Part shown: positions 25,901-38,933 of the stretch, piece by piece
How the letters are laid out: every line of letters starts with the position of its first letter
Numbering within the stretch: position 1 is the first letter of the stretch
Assembly: GCF_000499845.2 (NCBI RefSeq)
Contig: NC_023759.2
Location: forward strand, 40,219,172 to 40,283,171
DNA length: 64,000 nucleotides
Reading direction: 5' to 3'
DNA from: Phaseolus vulgaris
Taxonomy: Eukaryota > Streptophyta > Magnoliopsida > Fabales > Fabaceae
Notes under the pieces: generated by a model
What the model saw: the letters and a program-made list of their open reading frames with translations, nothing else
The model's database searches: none
Told to the model about the DNA's origin: nothing
Position numbers and translations under genes: made by a program

Positions 25901-28508
25901 TAATACAAAGTATTGTATACAGTTGTAGGTAAGTTCACTTGACTTACTATGCTCTTTTACGTGTTTTTCAACACTTTCTTAAGCTGATCTAGTTGCAGAT
26001 TTCACCTTCAGTTTTGGAATACATGTCTAATTATTTCTGAAGGAATAGAAAAATAGGAAAAAAGGATACTGACAGAATGAGTCCAGACAGAGAGTCTAGC
26101 TAAATAATTATGGTAATAAGATTTTGTAAAGTTTGTGCTAGATATTTGTTCAATAGAGAAAGTTGATAAGGGATCAAATGCAAACAACCTTCAGAAAATA
26201 TGGAAAAGAGATCTTTTAGAGAAAATGATTCACTATATATATATATATATCAGAACAGAAATAACAGAACTGAAATAGCAATAGAATTGTCACTCCTCAA
26301 TAATGATTCTCTTGGCCCTGAGCCTATTGTCAGTCAATGAATCAGAGTACTATAAAAAATACAATGTTTGAATTTTTAAAAGACATGAATGAAGGGCTTA
26401 AGGTATAATATATCCAACTTAACTTGTGCTCTTAAAGAGAATATGGGTAAATCCTTGTGCTCATTTGAGGTTCCTGATGAAGAGAATGATGAATAGAAAA
26501 CTGTTTGAGGTGAGTTGTGCAGGGCATCACAATAAGGATATCAATGCATGGTAAAGTTATTTATTTGAAATGATTTTGGATTTTGACATTCACAAGTGAG
26601 TTACGTGTTCATTGAAGATCTAATATCTGCTATTGGGTTGATAGTTTTTTTCTTGTCATGTGTGGTCATTATATATCTTGGTCAGGTCAAACTTCCCTCG
26701 CCTCGACTGTAAGGGGTTTATTACTGTGATTCTTGAGAAAGATTATGAGATTATCAGCGTTGCATCAATCAGGTATAAATGTCTATTCAAATATGCTTAT
26801 AAATGCGTTCATGCAACTTTATATATGTATATGCAAAACGAGATTTGCTGATAAAAATATACATGCATGCCAAACTAAAATTGGAAAATAAATATAACTT
26901 GTGAGGCCGAAAAAGAACAAAATTTATTTCCTTTGGTGTTGGATTTCTTTTGGACCAGCTCTCTACAGTGCTGGAATTTGTTTGCGTAAATAGAATGTTT
27001 GCATTATTGAGATATCAAAAAAATATCACTCTTGGATATTTTAAATGGTTTGGTTTACTATTTTTGGTTCTTATTTCAGTTTCCAACTGTATGTATCAAT
27101 ATGATTTTCCTTTATGATTATAAATGATTCTGTCAAGACTGGAATTTGCCCATAACAAAATTGCATTATTAGGAGTATAAAGTCTAATTTCTTAAAAGTT
27201 TTTCTTAAAGTGTGTATGCAAATGTGAATAGCTTACCATGAAAGGTAAAAAAATCCAAAGAAAAATAATAAAAACTCTAACTAATTACATCTAAATTTTG
27301 TCCTATTTAAAATTACTGAGATTGCAACAGGCAATCATTGTAATAATGAGTGAACAAATATGTTGATAGAATAAACTGATACACTATATATAGGTTGTGA
27401 TTTCATTTTACTTTTTGTTGATAGCTTTACTTAGCCCTTTTCATTTGCTTACCTGTTTGTAGATTATTTGATACTATTATGGTATTCATACTCGACGGAT
27501 AATTTGAATATTTAGACTACATTCTTTTGAAAAATATAGCTTGAAACGATAATACTATAAGAAGTCAGGAAAAAACAATTCAAGTTTAAAATTCTTTTGT
27601 GACAAGATTTTGGCATTCTGTTTGATGAAATGATTTTCAAACACTATTTCTGCTGCTCTATTGTTTAATTTCGGGTAACATGTTTTAGAGTGTTTTGCAA
27701 ATCAGTAGTATTTGACCTTGTTTACTGCTATTTTTAAAAATTTGTTTTCTGTGAATTTACTTTCTTCGGGTATGGTTAGATATGCTCTATCCTTATTGTT
27801 CAATTCCTGCCCTACTGCTAAGAATCAATTTCCGTTCTACAAAGTTATTGATCTTTTTTATGTCACCTGTGCATGACTGCATGCTGGGAAGAGTGAATGT
27901 GTATTTTTTTTTTTATCAGCAAGAAACAACTAAAATGTGTATAATGATGATAAATTTGTTAAATAGGATTCATGGGAACCAACTAGCAGAGATGCCATTT
28001 GTTGCAACTGTTTTTGGATATAGGAAGAAAGGAATGTTCGCACGGCTTCTAAAAGTAATTGAATCGGTGAGTTCCTTAAGGTTATTTGTCTCTTACGTGT
28101 GCTCTATAACATTGTTCACAAGGTTTTGAAAAATTATCCGCAACGTCAAGATCATTTTAGGTTTTTGTGACTGTATTGTGGCTGAAATTGTCCTAATTCT
28201 GCAGATTTTTGTAAAATATCAAAAGTTGTAATGAAACCGCGACTATAATTAATCTACATTTTATTTTGGTTTTGCTTACTTCAAAATTAACTTGTGTTTC
28301 TATGATTATTACTATTTACCAGGTACTCAGGCACCTCAACGTTGAGTTATTGATCGTACCAGCCGTGAAACAAGCAAAAGAAACTTGGGTTCGTTCCTTT
28401 AGGTTTGAGCCACTTGATTCGAGAACCGAGAGCATAATAAAGGGTGTGAATCTGTTGGTGTGTCGTGGCACAGAAATGTTACAGAAAAAGATACCAAAGC
28501 TTACATAA
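22954..28508 (+). CDS. PHD-finger / GNAT acetyltransferase-like protein (IDM1-type)
   Basis: Seven coding exons keep one frame: 22954-23937, 24677-24815, 24908-24990, 25696-25928, 26686-26772, 27967-28066 and 28323-28508 (TAA). The product is 603 residues, and all introns are GT-AG. After a basic N-terminus comes a Tify-type DNA-binding domain (about 217-283; DGILCDCC, LQNICLG, LSLLKCMAEAWDKQ). A PHD finger follows (about 299-352; ICRVCGEKGDLICCNTCPS, then CMSCCCKFCG) and a second Cys/His segment (CERRYHQCCLAARGG). The C-terminus is GNAT-like (about 403-580; YIDGSGADIIQSIVYSC, NFPRLDCKGF, AEMPFVATVFGYRKKGM). Family members such as Arabidopsis IDM1 are nuclear chromatin regulators, IDM1 acetylating histone H3. 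This copy is short for the family because its N-terminus is reduced. Activity of this copy is inferred only. Confidence 0.92.
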
Positions 28509-30079
28509 TATTCCTGGTGAGAATTTGATTCCTACAAAAGGTGCATTTTATTAGAGACTGGAAAATGTTCTGTATCCCTAATGGACGCACACACTAACAC
28601 AGTTCCAAAACCCATTTTGTGTGTCACGCACATACTATTGCATAAGCAAGTTGACACATTTCTTTTTTCTATCTAGGTTTGTGGAGGGTGACACCAAGAT
28701 ACAAATCAAGTTCAATCTCAGAGGATAAACATCATTCTACATAAGACTACTCTTTCTATTTTATCATTTGGCGGACGAAACTATTTTACATTTAATGTTC
28801 TGTTGTAGACTTACTACCTTTGTTTGGAGTTATTGTTAATTAACAATATGGACACCAAAAAGCACTTTTTAGAACTAAAGAAAATTAAGACAATTTGGTC
28901 ATTTGTGTGTTTCCTTTCAATTTGGTCACTAAGACTAGATAGGACCTGTCATATTTAAAAATGATGAGGAGCCTAAGTTTTTGAGCTGATGAACTCAAAG
29001 GTTGGTCTTGGTGTCCAACCGAATGAAAGGCTTCCATTTTCTTTGTGAATGATCGTCCTAGGAAGTGTTTGAAGTGTGATCTAAATAGATAAGGTATGAT
29101 CCTAGGTTTCAACGTATTTATTGTTGAATGCTGTTAGTTTTCATGTAAAAGGGTTATGGTGCCCTTGTGCCCTTCTAATAAAATTTTCAAAAACGAGAGT
29201 GAAACAAGTTTTTTTTTTATCAGAGAACCATTATAATGGTAAAATATAGTTTGTAGGTACATTTTAAGTAAATATATTAGTTACATTTTAAACTTATGTT
29301 AGGATTTTAAGATATATTGTTTTTAAACAATTATAAACATTTACATAATTTTCGTTTTATTTTTCCCAAAATGGATTAAAATAGTATTTTATTATTTTTA
29401 TGTCCTTAGTTAGCAATGTGTGGATGTGGTTATATAATTAGTCTACATTCTTATTTTTTTGGCATTTTCTAATTTATATGATTTATATAATATTTTCTTA
29501 ATTTTATTTTTTCTCTCTTCATTACAAGATCTATTAAACATTCTTATCTTTTGTTTTCTTTAATTACTTTTATAATTGTTAGAAATTGATTTTTACACTT
29601 TTTTATCATTTGTTTAAAAATCCAAATATATAATTGTTTTAAAATCTCTCACACACTTATGAAAGTATAGCTTTAAAAGACAACCTTGGATGAATAAATT
29701 ATGTTTTAAAAAATTATTTTATACTTTATTATTTTAAAAAAAACATATTTGAAGTGTCTTAAAACACAGTATCAACTAAAAAATGTAACTCAAGTGACTT
29801 TTAAAAGGAAACTTTAATATTTAAAAAATATATATAGTCATATATGTTAAAACACAATTTTGACACCGCTTTTCGTTAAATAAAGATTATACTTTAATAC
29901 ACTGTTTATCCATATTTTGTATTTATCTTTTTAAAATCTATCTGTTTTCGTAATTATGAAATATACATCTGTATAACAGTTGGACTTAGTTGTGGGTGTT
30001 GAAAAATATAAATATTACTTTGTCCTAAGTGTGAATGTGCAAAGATAATTAAACATAGTTGGGATTTGGTTATGAAGAT
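28509..30079. other. 3' flank of the PHD/GNAT gene and AT-rich spacer
   Basis: The first part should be 3'UTR. At 28976-29200 a less AT-rich stretch ends in CTTCTAATAAAATTTTC (AATAAA at 29178). This could be a polyadenylation region or the 3' end of an old LINE. Nothing else was recognised. Confidence 0.5.
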
Positions 30080-31140
30080 TTTTTTTTGGCAGATTTTGCT
30101 GCTTTTAATTCTTGAACTAGGGAATAAATGTTTTCTTCATTTTGTTTGGTTTCCAAGTCTGGTAATCCTTAATTGCTTGGTGATTTCAAACCAACTTTTT
30201 TAGTGGGTTGTTTGTATGAGATAATATCAAAGTTATTACTCATATTGAAAAAGGTGTTAGGTAAGATTATTGATAATAAACAATCGATCTTTTTTGAATG
30301 AAAGAGTTTAATGGATTATGTTCTTGTTGGTAATGAGGTGTTTGAGGAGGCTAAGAGGACGAAGAAGAATTGTATTTTTTTTAAGGTTTATTATGATAAA
30401 GCTTACGATTATGTGAAGTGAGATTTTATTTATTACATATTAGAAAGGCTTGGATTTTAAGATAAGTGGATCTTGTGGATTAAATCTTATCTTGAATCTA
30501 TTTCGGTATCTGTTTTTGTTAACGGAAGCCCGACAAAGGAATTTTTGTCGTTGAAGGGTATGAGACAATGTGATCTTCTCACTCCTTTCTTGTTTCTTAT
30601 AGTGGTTGAAGGTCTGACAAGAGTTTCTAGGAATGCTGACAATTTTGAAATGGTAGATAGTATGGAGATCGGGAGTAAGAAGGTTAGAGTAAATATGCTT
30701 CAATATGCGGACGATACTTTGTTTTTCTGCCATGTGAATTCTAAAAGTGTGTTTAATATTAAGGCGATATTAAATTGTTTCGAGCCAGCTTCGTGTTTGT
30801 GAACTTCTTGAAAAGCAGTATCAGTATCGAAGGGATGAGAGTGGATGCGTTCTAGATTCAAGATTTTGCGACTATTCTTAAGTACGATGTAATGAAAGTT
30901 CCTTTCAAATACCTGAGATTGCCTATTGGGATGTCATAAAAGGGAAGCGTTTAGGAACCATGACTAGAATCAAATCCAGATTGAAAAGATGGAAAGGGAA
31001 GAATTTTTCTATGGTGGAAGGATTTGCATATTAGGTTGAAACTTCTTCAAAATGTTCCTATTATTTTATTTGTTTATTTTTCTGATAAAAGAAATGAAAT
31101 TTACCTATGTAAGATACAAAAACCTCTAGGGCATATATTA
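30080..31140 (+). mobile_element. Degenerate LINE ORF2 (RT) fragment
   Basis: Plus-strand RT remnants run in normal order: FLVGCLYEIISKLL, FFKVYYDKAYDYV, WILWIKSYLESISVSVFVN, GMRQCDLLTPFLFLIV and an intact YADDTLFFC (near 30705-30730). Decayed GRICILG-type sequence continues to about 31140. Several stops are present. It resembles the LINE at 1-5920 more than the other LINE pieces (ISVSVFVNGSPTKEF versus TTVSVLVNGSPTKEF). Both ends are missing. Confidence 0.9.
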
Positions 31141-32935
31141 GTGGCAGCAGTTGGCATATCCTAGTATTAACAATTTAGACTGTTCCTACACCAAAACTAG
31201 TATTATTATTTGCATGTTCCCACGCAATTAAGTTTTTTTTATGGTAATTATTAAGTTCCGCTAAAAAATACTATAAACTTATTTTTTTATTGTCTTGTGC
31301 CGCTGCCCCTGTCTAGCTGTTTTCCAATTCTTATTTTCTTATCTGCATGTGGCGTTTTCTGATCTAGCTATTCACTGTCTGGATGCAAACCATTGCATTC
31401 GTACAATCAAAACACGATTACTCGATGAGCCAATACTATAATTTATTCAAATATATTCACCTGTCACAATTTCTTATAACTATGAAACACTTTGAAGACT
31501 TAATAATAATATTATTAATAACCAAGCTACTCTAACGACAAGCTGGAGGTTGAGACTGAATTTCAACCTGCAAAACGTCTTTTATGCCGATCTGATGGAA
31601 CCTGACTGGGATCTCTGCTATATATATATATATATATATTGAGTATGACACAAAAATAGGTACACTGGCATTTCAGCTCAATACAATCATGATTCTTCAA
31701 CATATTAAAGACAAAATAAACTTGTGCTCCTATGAAAAAACCCTGCAAAGTTCAGAGTTCAGACCATTTTCTGGTCTTTCTTCTAATTCAACCAGAAACT
31801 GCCTTGTTATTTCCCAAGATAGCCCAATCTTGTTTTCTACATAACATTTTAAAATTTCTCAAAAATTCTGAATTCCCCAAACGTAGTGTATATAGTGGAA
31901 GAATGAAAGAGAGTTTTCCATATATGGTAAGCGAGTCAGTAAATTATTATATTAATTTTGAAAGAAGTAAAAACATTCGTGTTTTTTTTATCAGAAAAAA
32001 CATTCGTGTGATTGTCTATAAGTGATGAAAGTTTGATCTAAAAGTTCGTAAATGTGATTACTTAAGATAGTGTTGGTTGGAGTGAACCTGATCTAAAATG
32101 TGTATATTAAATGGTCAATTACAAGATGTGTATATTAAATGTTGAAATGTTCGGAAAAAAAATGTATATTTCTTCTGTGACCGTACTTATTACATCTCGA
32201 ACTTTTACAAATTCATTTAATAATATTTAAAGCTAACTTGACAATTAAATAAATATTTAACAGGATCATAGATATAATTATTCAATGGCTAATATGACAA
32301 CCTTCAAAATTGAGATTAACTCCTTTTCACACAAACATACAAAATCATTCCTATTCATATTTTACAACCTTTACGAAATAGAATGACTGATATATAGAGT
32401 AGAAAAATAAACTTATAATATTTTGTAGAGTAATTGTATATTTACATATCTTTTCTAAAAATATTACTTCACAACTCTCTTTATTAATATTACAAAAAAA
32501 TATAAATATAAATAAATTTAAAATTATTATTATTATATTAGTAGAAAGAGTTGATAAATGCTTGTTTTTTAAAAGAGATGTGAATTATTCATATAGAGAA
32601 AATAAAATGTTGAAAAGATGCATAAGGACATGGAATGCATGGCTAAGGGGACCAACTTTGGGATCGGGTTCAGGTTTCCATTACCCACAGACCTTCACAA
32701 AACAAAAAAAACAAAGAAAAATCAAAGACGTCACTTCCCAACTAAATAAATTAATTAAGTAGCAAAAATTGCGAAACAGCGCATTAGTTAACAAAGCCAA
32801 CATAATTATGCGGAAGAAAACTTTATAATGTTAATTAATTCTTACAAAATGTCGATTATACCACTAATTAATCTCTACCTGGCACCCACGTTAAGTTTTT
32901 TTCAACTTACAGATGCACATGCAGCTTCTCAACAG
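31141..32935. other. Intergenic sequence between LINE fragment and OFP gene
   Basis: It holds a (TA)n run at 31619-31640, AT-rich spacer, and at the right the presumed 3'UTR of the OFP gene. No other feature was seen. Confidence 0.6.
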
Positions 32936-33664
32936 TTACTGTATCTGAATCGAACATCCATCACCACCGACGGCAACGTCGCCGGCACCGGGATCCTGCG
33001 GCGGAGGAGAAGAGAGAGAGATGAGGCTGAGAAGAAGATCAGAAAAAGCGCAGAGGATGAACTTGTGAGTGCTCCTCGGGTTGAGCGCGAGGTAGCAGAG
33101 AAGAAGCTCGTGCAACGCTTTCCAATTGGCCGCCACGTCGATCAACTCGGGGCGCGCCGCCACCATCTCCTCCATGGAGCGGCGGAAATCTGCGTAAGGG
33201 TTCGGCGAGTACATCTCCACCGCAACGCTGCCGTCAAGCGCAGCTTTCGCCTTCTCGTCGACAGTGGCGACGGGTTTTTCAAGCGAGGATGAGGAGGTGG
33301 CCCAATCGGCGTCGGTGATGGTGGATTCGACGATAGAGTTGGAGCGGCCGGGGTCGGTGAAGAAGAAGCGTTGGGAGACGAAGGCGGAGGCCAGGTCAGC
33401 AGGTTCGGGTTCGGGTTCGGGTCCGAGGCTCTGGAATGGGTTAGTAGGATCGTAGTTGAAGTTTTTGATCGGGGACGGTGACGTGGCGGATTGTGATGGA
33501 GGGTTTTGATTTTGATTTTGAAGAAGGGTTGAAGAGGTGGCGGTAGGGTGAGATTGTGGTGTGAACGGTTGCATGGAACTTGAGAAACATAGGTTCAAGT
33601 TCAAGCGGCTAAGGTTGTTTCTTTTTCTTCTTCTTTCTCCGGTTGGCAGCATGTTTGGCATCAT
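32936..33664 (-). CDS. OVATE family protein (OFP), putative transcriptional repressor
   Basis: An intronless 242-residue frame. The OVATE domain (DUF623) occupies about residues 146-214. It opens SVAVEMYSPNPYADFRRSM, continues through EEMVAARPELIDVAANWKAL and ends FILCAFSDLLLSL, all typical of the family. An N-terminal basic cluster (GERRRKRNN, residues 9-17) could be a nuclear localisation signal. The middle is Ser/Pro/Gln-rich with a GPEPEPEP run and is probably disordered. OFPs are plant-specific nuclear and cytoplasmic regulators of organ shape and growth that bind TALE homeodomain and TRM proteins. The coding region is GC-rich against its AT-rich surroundings. A second Met two codons later (residue 5) is also a possible start. 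The subfamily number cannot be given from sequence alone. Confidence 0.93.
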   Translation of the reverse strand: MMPNMLPTGERRRKRNNLSRLNLNLCFSSSMQPFTPQSHPTATSSTLLQNQNQNPPSQSATSPSPIKNFNYDPTNPFQSLGPEPEPEPADLASAFVSQRFFFTDPGRSNSIVESTITDADWATSSSSLEKPVATVDEKAKAALDGSVAVEMYSPNPYADFRRSMEEMVAARPELIDVAANWKALHELLLCYLALNPRSTHKFILCAFSDLLLSLISLSSPPPQDPGAGDVAVGGDGCSIQIQ

Positions 33665-34654
33665 GGCATGATCGGTTTAGGTGAATTGTGAAGAAAGAAA
33701 AAAGGAAGAAATAAGGTATATGTATTATAAATTTGATTGCATGGATGAGTTAAATTATTTCTTTTTTCCGAAAAGAAAAAGGTTGAATGAAAGAGAAAGG
33801 GATTCTGTGGTTTTGGGGTTCGTACGATTTCAACGGTGACGGGACAGCAGTAGAACGAAGTGGTATTAAAATCGGACCCACTGTCTTCGATCAACCATTG
33901 CTTTCGTCTAAGGCGCGTAGCTGCACGGCCTCAACAGTTTTTGTCTCTCTACTTTCTACCCAGAAAGAGACACGAGAAAAAGGGGATTTTTTTTACATTC
34001 ATTTGTTATCATTCACATGAAATTTAATTAAATCAGGTTAGTTAAGATTGTTCTAAGTGTTATTCAGTTTAAGTTTCAATTTGTCTTGTAATTATTCCAG
34101 ATTTATTAATAATTAACGCAGGTTTTTATTTATGGGGATATCAAAATGAAATTTTAATTTTGTTTGAAAATAATAATAATAAAAGCATTTTAGAATTACA
34201 ATATTGTAAATTGTGAATAAAGGGAAAAAATATAAAGAAAAACCAGCATGATTTGATATCATGATTGAAGAAAGAAAAAAGCAGAAGAATTGTATATTTT
34301 TACACGTATGTGACATAACTAAATATGATAGTTAATTCTAACAGTAAAAACCATCTAAATGCAAGTTAATATCCGTCAATATGAAGAATCTATGTGATAC
34401 ATTATCAGCTTTCAATATAGAAAATGAAAAGTTCAGAGTCTTGTATAGATATCAACAGGTATAGATATTAACAAGTCACACTCAGAGTCTTTCACATAAA
34501 CTATAGATTATTTTATATTTATTTTAATAATTAATATTCATATATAACTATATTTTAATGTAAAATATTATTGAAATTTAATATTTATATCGATTCTCAT
34601 TTGAGCAACCAGTTCTTGCGCTGCATAACATAAAACAACCCTCAAACTAGAAAA
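33665..34654. other. OFP upstream region and AT-rich spacer
   Basis: The 350 bp to the right of 33664 should hold the OFP promoter (minus strand); a TTTATAATA-like element lies near 33725. Plus-strand frames here have no recognisable domain. Confidence 0.5.
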
Positions 34655-34714
34655 TAGACCTTCAAACATGTTAACGTATTCTTCTAGACCTTCAAACATG
34701 TTAACGTATTCTTC
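34655..34714. repeat. Perfect 30-bp tandem duplication
   Basis: The 30-mer beginning TAGACCTTCAAACATGTTAA occurs at 34655-34684 and again, unchanged, at 34685-34714. The identity implies a recent local duplication. Confidence 0.95.
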
Positions 34715-34898
34715 TTTTATTCAACAATTTCAAACAAGTTAAATGAGAGATTTGGAGGCAAAGGAACAATATTTTTTTAAAGAACACTAGTATTGATCGA
34801 GTAGAGATGTTCGTTGTACCCTCCTGAATTTGATCGAACACATACTAATCAAAGTCCAAGTCAAATATATTCTATTTCAGCCTAAATCGTGATAAAAC

Positions 34899-35140
34899 TG
34901 AGCATGTTGACCTGCTCCACTCTGGCAACCCGAGGTCCAGGCCGAGCATGCCAACCTTCTCCATTTTGGTTGCTCAAGGTCCATATCAAGCATGTTGACC
35001 TCCTCCATTTTGGCAAGGTCTAAGCTAAGCATAACGACCTTCTCCATTCTAGCAGCTCAAGATCCAGGGCGAACATGCTAACCTCCTCCATTCTAGCAGC
35101 TCGAGGTCTAAGCCAAGTAGGACGACCTTCTCCATTCTCT
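34899..35140. repeat. Minisatellite, about 45-bp unit, five to six copies
   Basis: Successive units share the pattern GAGCATG..GACCT.CTCCA.T followed by CT.GCA..CGAGGTC..GGC. They differ at many sites and by small indels. The array is clearly less AT-rich than its surroundings and lies directly left of an LTR-like segment. Confidence 0.8.
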
Positions 35141-35199
35141 TTACCGTCCCGAGACTAAGGCTAACCAAACACGTCCAAAACGCGATAAAGTGGGCTTTG

Positions 35200-35830
35200 A
35201 TCTAATTCAGTGATCTTGTTAAAATAATGTTAGGAATAAGCAATCTCATCACAACATAATTAATGTGTTTTTAATGCACAAAATCTCGACCTTTTTAAGT
35301 GCTCTGATTTAGTTACACTGTATCCCTTATAATATCACATAAATGCCTCGAGTAATATCCCTTATAATATCACATAAATACTCCGCATAATATCTTTGAT
35401 TATATAACATAAATGCTCTAATTTACTAGCACAATATCCCTTATTACACTATAGAAATACTTCATGATATTTATATTTTATGAAAAGATATGATAAATGG
35501 TGACTTTAACACCGAGAGAAACCAGGGTCAAAGATCCAAGCCCATGAAGGCTTATAAATACATAACCACTCACAGGAGTACTCTAGACTCATACCTTGCA
35601 ATATATTCACTATATACATAGAAAGTTATGCTCTTACTTGAGGGTCAAAGTGTTTTCTACATGTGGAGTCCCCCTTTATTCTTATGGAGCTGATTCACTG
35701 AAGCTTGAAAGGAGACTATTCGGAACTTACCCGGATTCTTACCGACCTTGAACCAGTGAGAACATTCGTATTGACTCAACTAAAGGCATAAGCATAGATT
35801 ACAGGCCAACTCTTTTTACATATTTTTAAT
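35200..35830 (+). mobile_element. LTR-like segment, probably Ty3/gypsy
   Basis: The segment has an LTR-like layout on the plus strand. A TATA-type GGCTTATAAATACATAACC lies near 35547, then comes ACTTGAGGGTCAAAGTGTT. This resembles the R/U5 phrase of many plant gypsy LTRs, and further C-rich phrases follow. A 35-bp direct repeat (TATCCCTTATAATATCACAT) occurs at 35321 and 35356. No ends or target duplication could be fixed. Confidence 0.45.
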
Positions 35831-37639
35831 TGGTTGTAAGTGTTAAAAGTGAATTGAAGAAGTATTATTATTTTGATTGATATTGATATAATTAAATAAG
35901 AATTTTTAATATTTAACTTATTAACAAGAAAAATATGAAAACATTAAAAAGAAATAAAAAAAGAGATAAAAATAATTTAGTAAAGAAAATAGTAGATTAA
36001 TAAAAATGAGTGGGAAAGAAAATGTTACAAATTTGTAATATCATAAAAATTAAACTAACATACATTTTCGGAGACTAATTTCACATTAACTATTTTATGT
36101 GGATTAATAATTTTGGAAATAAAACAATAAGGACTGAATTAAAGTTGTAATATCTTAAAACAAACCTAGGGTAAGAAAGAGCAAAGATAAAATTTTGTTT
36201 TCCAAATGTTATTTAATATGAAGATTGTAACTAAATTAAAATTGAATAGTGAAACTATAAATTGACATTTTAATTGGTGCGGGTAAGGGGTTACACACCC
36301 TACTAAACATGCTTTCTTTTTTTCTTTGCTTAACATTTTGTCTACTTGAATTAATATATGAGAAATAAAAAATTTCTTTGCTTAACATTTTGTCTACTTA
36401 AATCAATACATAATATATGAGAAATAATAATGTTTTTCACTACTTTTAATAATAGTTTGATATTTAGATGGTTTAAAAAAAAATTCACTCTTTACATTTA
36501 ACATAAAAAAATTAATAAATTATCAATCAAATTTAACTTGTTCATGAATTAACATATAACACCATATAATTATGTCACTCCTAAATTTGATAAAATGATT
36601 GCATTTTACTCGTTTTTAATAACATAAGACCGAAATTGGGATAAAAAAACTATTAAACTTATTTAAATATTGTTTATATCTTATTGTAAAATTAGTAACT
36701 TACATAGTTTTATAAAATATGATATTTTACAATTTATATTTTTAAAATATATGAAATCAAATTCATATAATTCTTCCGAATTTCATAATTTATTATTTTA
36801 TAAATCTTTTAAAATCTAAATTATATAATCCTAATCATAAAAATATTTAAAAAAAACATTATAATTTTACAAAATATTTTAAAGTTTACATAAATTCTTT
36901 TTATGTAAAATTATCTTTTGAAAACTAATTGAATACACTCTTTTAACATATATTTGTACCCATATAATTTTTTTTTTAATTTTATACACTTGTAAAATAT
37001 TACAATTAAAATAATTTTAAAATAAATAATATTTTTCTTGAAGTCTTTATCATAAATCATTGTTTTGACACGTTTCACGACAAGATATGAAGAGTTTTTT
37101 ATACTTTCTTTGCACACAAAAAAAAATTAACATATTTTTCAGCTAACTCATAATTTTGTAGAAGTATTATATTTCAATATGATGTTTTGCTCCTTTTCTA
37201 AAAAAATACCAGTAAAATAAATAAATTTATATAGGATTTAACTAATAATTTAAACCAACTATTCTTCAGAGGAAGAGTTACTCAAATTGAATATTTGTAG
37301 GTTTTAACATTTGAATTTGATTTCATCTTGATTTTATTTTTTAAATAAATATTTGATATGTTAAAAGTGATAAATATATTTAGATATCTAGTCTTCACAC
37401 ATGAGGAACTTATGAGGAACTTTTTTGGATACTAAATATTACTTTCCAATATAATTAATATAAAACTAAAAATTGAAAATATATAATCATTTATCTAATG
37501 TAATTTTTTATATTCTAAGTATAATTTCATATAAATTTTAATTTATTTATAAAAACATATAAATGTTAATTTGTTCAACAAAGAATTTTTTTTCTTATAT
37601 TTACTTAAAAACACAATGAGTTAAATGTGTGTAGCACAC
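35831..37639. other. AT-rich spacer with a 52-bp direct repeat
   Basis: No gene was seen. TTTCTTTGCTTAACATTTTG and the following about 30 bp occur at 36321 and again at 36373. Confidence 0.65.
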
Positions 37640-38275
37640 ATATTGAAGGGATAATAAAAATATTATTAATATTATATATGATAAAAATATTTTTTATGAA
37701 TATTATAATAATTAATAATGTTATTAATAATAGGAATAGTAATAATATTATTATTAATATTATGATTATTGTTGTTTTTATTAATATTATTAATATTACT
37801 ATTAAAAATATTAATATTATTATATTTTTATTGTCATTAATATTATTCAAATTATTATTAATACTATAAATATTATTATTAATATTATTAAGATAATTAT
37901 TAATACTATTATTAAAATTAATAATATTATTAATAATAATACCAATTATAATAATAATAATATTAATGACATTATTAATATTATCAATTATCATTAATTA
38001 ATTATTATTATTATTATTATTAACATTATTCATTATTGTTAACATTATTCACTATTATTAACATTATTCATTTATTATTGATATTTTTAATATTATTATT
38101 ATTAATATTGTTAATATTGTTATTAATATTATTAGTATTGTTATTAATATTATTAATATGATTATTAATATAATTAATATTTTTATTGATATATTAATTA
38201 TTATTAAAATTATTAATAATATTATTATTAATTTTAATAATAATCATAATAATAATTATTATAATGTTTAATTAT
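37640..38275. repeat. Long imperfect (ATT/AAT)n low-complexity tract
   Basis: About 635 bp consist almost only of ATT, TAT and AAT steps with occasional G or C. Ile/Asn-rich open frames on both strands here (for example 37605-37994) are artefacts of this composition. Confidence 0.95.
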
Positions 38276-38933
38276 CTTTTTATTCTCTTTATTAAGAGTC
38301 AAAAGTGGATTTATTCCTGAAATTTTTAAAAATTTCATTCAAATATTTTTAAATATGTGACTCATTGTTCTAAAAAAAGTTTGGACCAAAACTTTTTTAA
38401 AAAATGTTGGGAAAAAATTGAACATTTAAACAAAATGTTGAGTGACATTGAATTTTTTTAAAATTTAGAGGGTGAAATTAATTTTTAATCCAATATATGG
38501 ATTAAAAGGATAATTAAACCAAATAATAATCATCATTATAATAAGAATAATAATATTCATAATATGATCACAAAGTTTCTCATCTGGGTTGTCAATTTTT
38601 TTTCATAAATAATTTGTATGTAGCGTTGTTTTACCTTCTAATTTCTACAATAGGTAATAGAAAAAAACATTAAAGTGAAAAATACACAACTGATTAGCGA
38701 GATAATGCTTCAATTTTGGGATCATTAATCGAGTTAGCAGAAGAAACACAAGGAAATTCACATATTTTTTGCATACTCATATCAAGAACTCAACTCCATC
38801 TACATGAACACTTCCCTGGAAATTTATCATAGACAAATTCCATGGCCAACCTTGAAAGAAACCCTACCAATGGATCCTTTCTATTATAAGATACAAGCAA
38901 AATACTCAAAGTACAAGAAAAGTATTCTAGTAT

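Noticed and set aside
33264..34020. Plus-strand frames over and beside the OFP gene
   Set aside because: They are antisense shadows of the GC-rich OFP coding sequence or chance frames in its upstream region.
37605..37994. 129-residue minus-strand and 80-residue plus-strand open frames
   Set aside because: They consist of Ile/Asn codons forced by the ATT/AAT tract and have no protein character.
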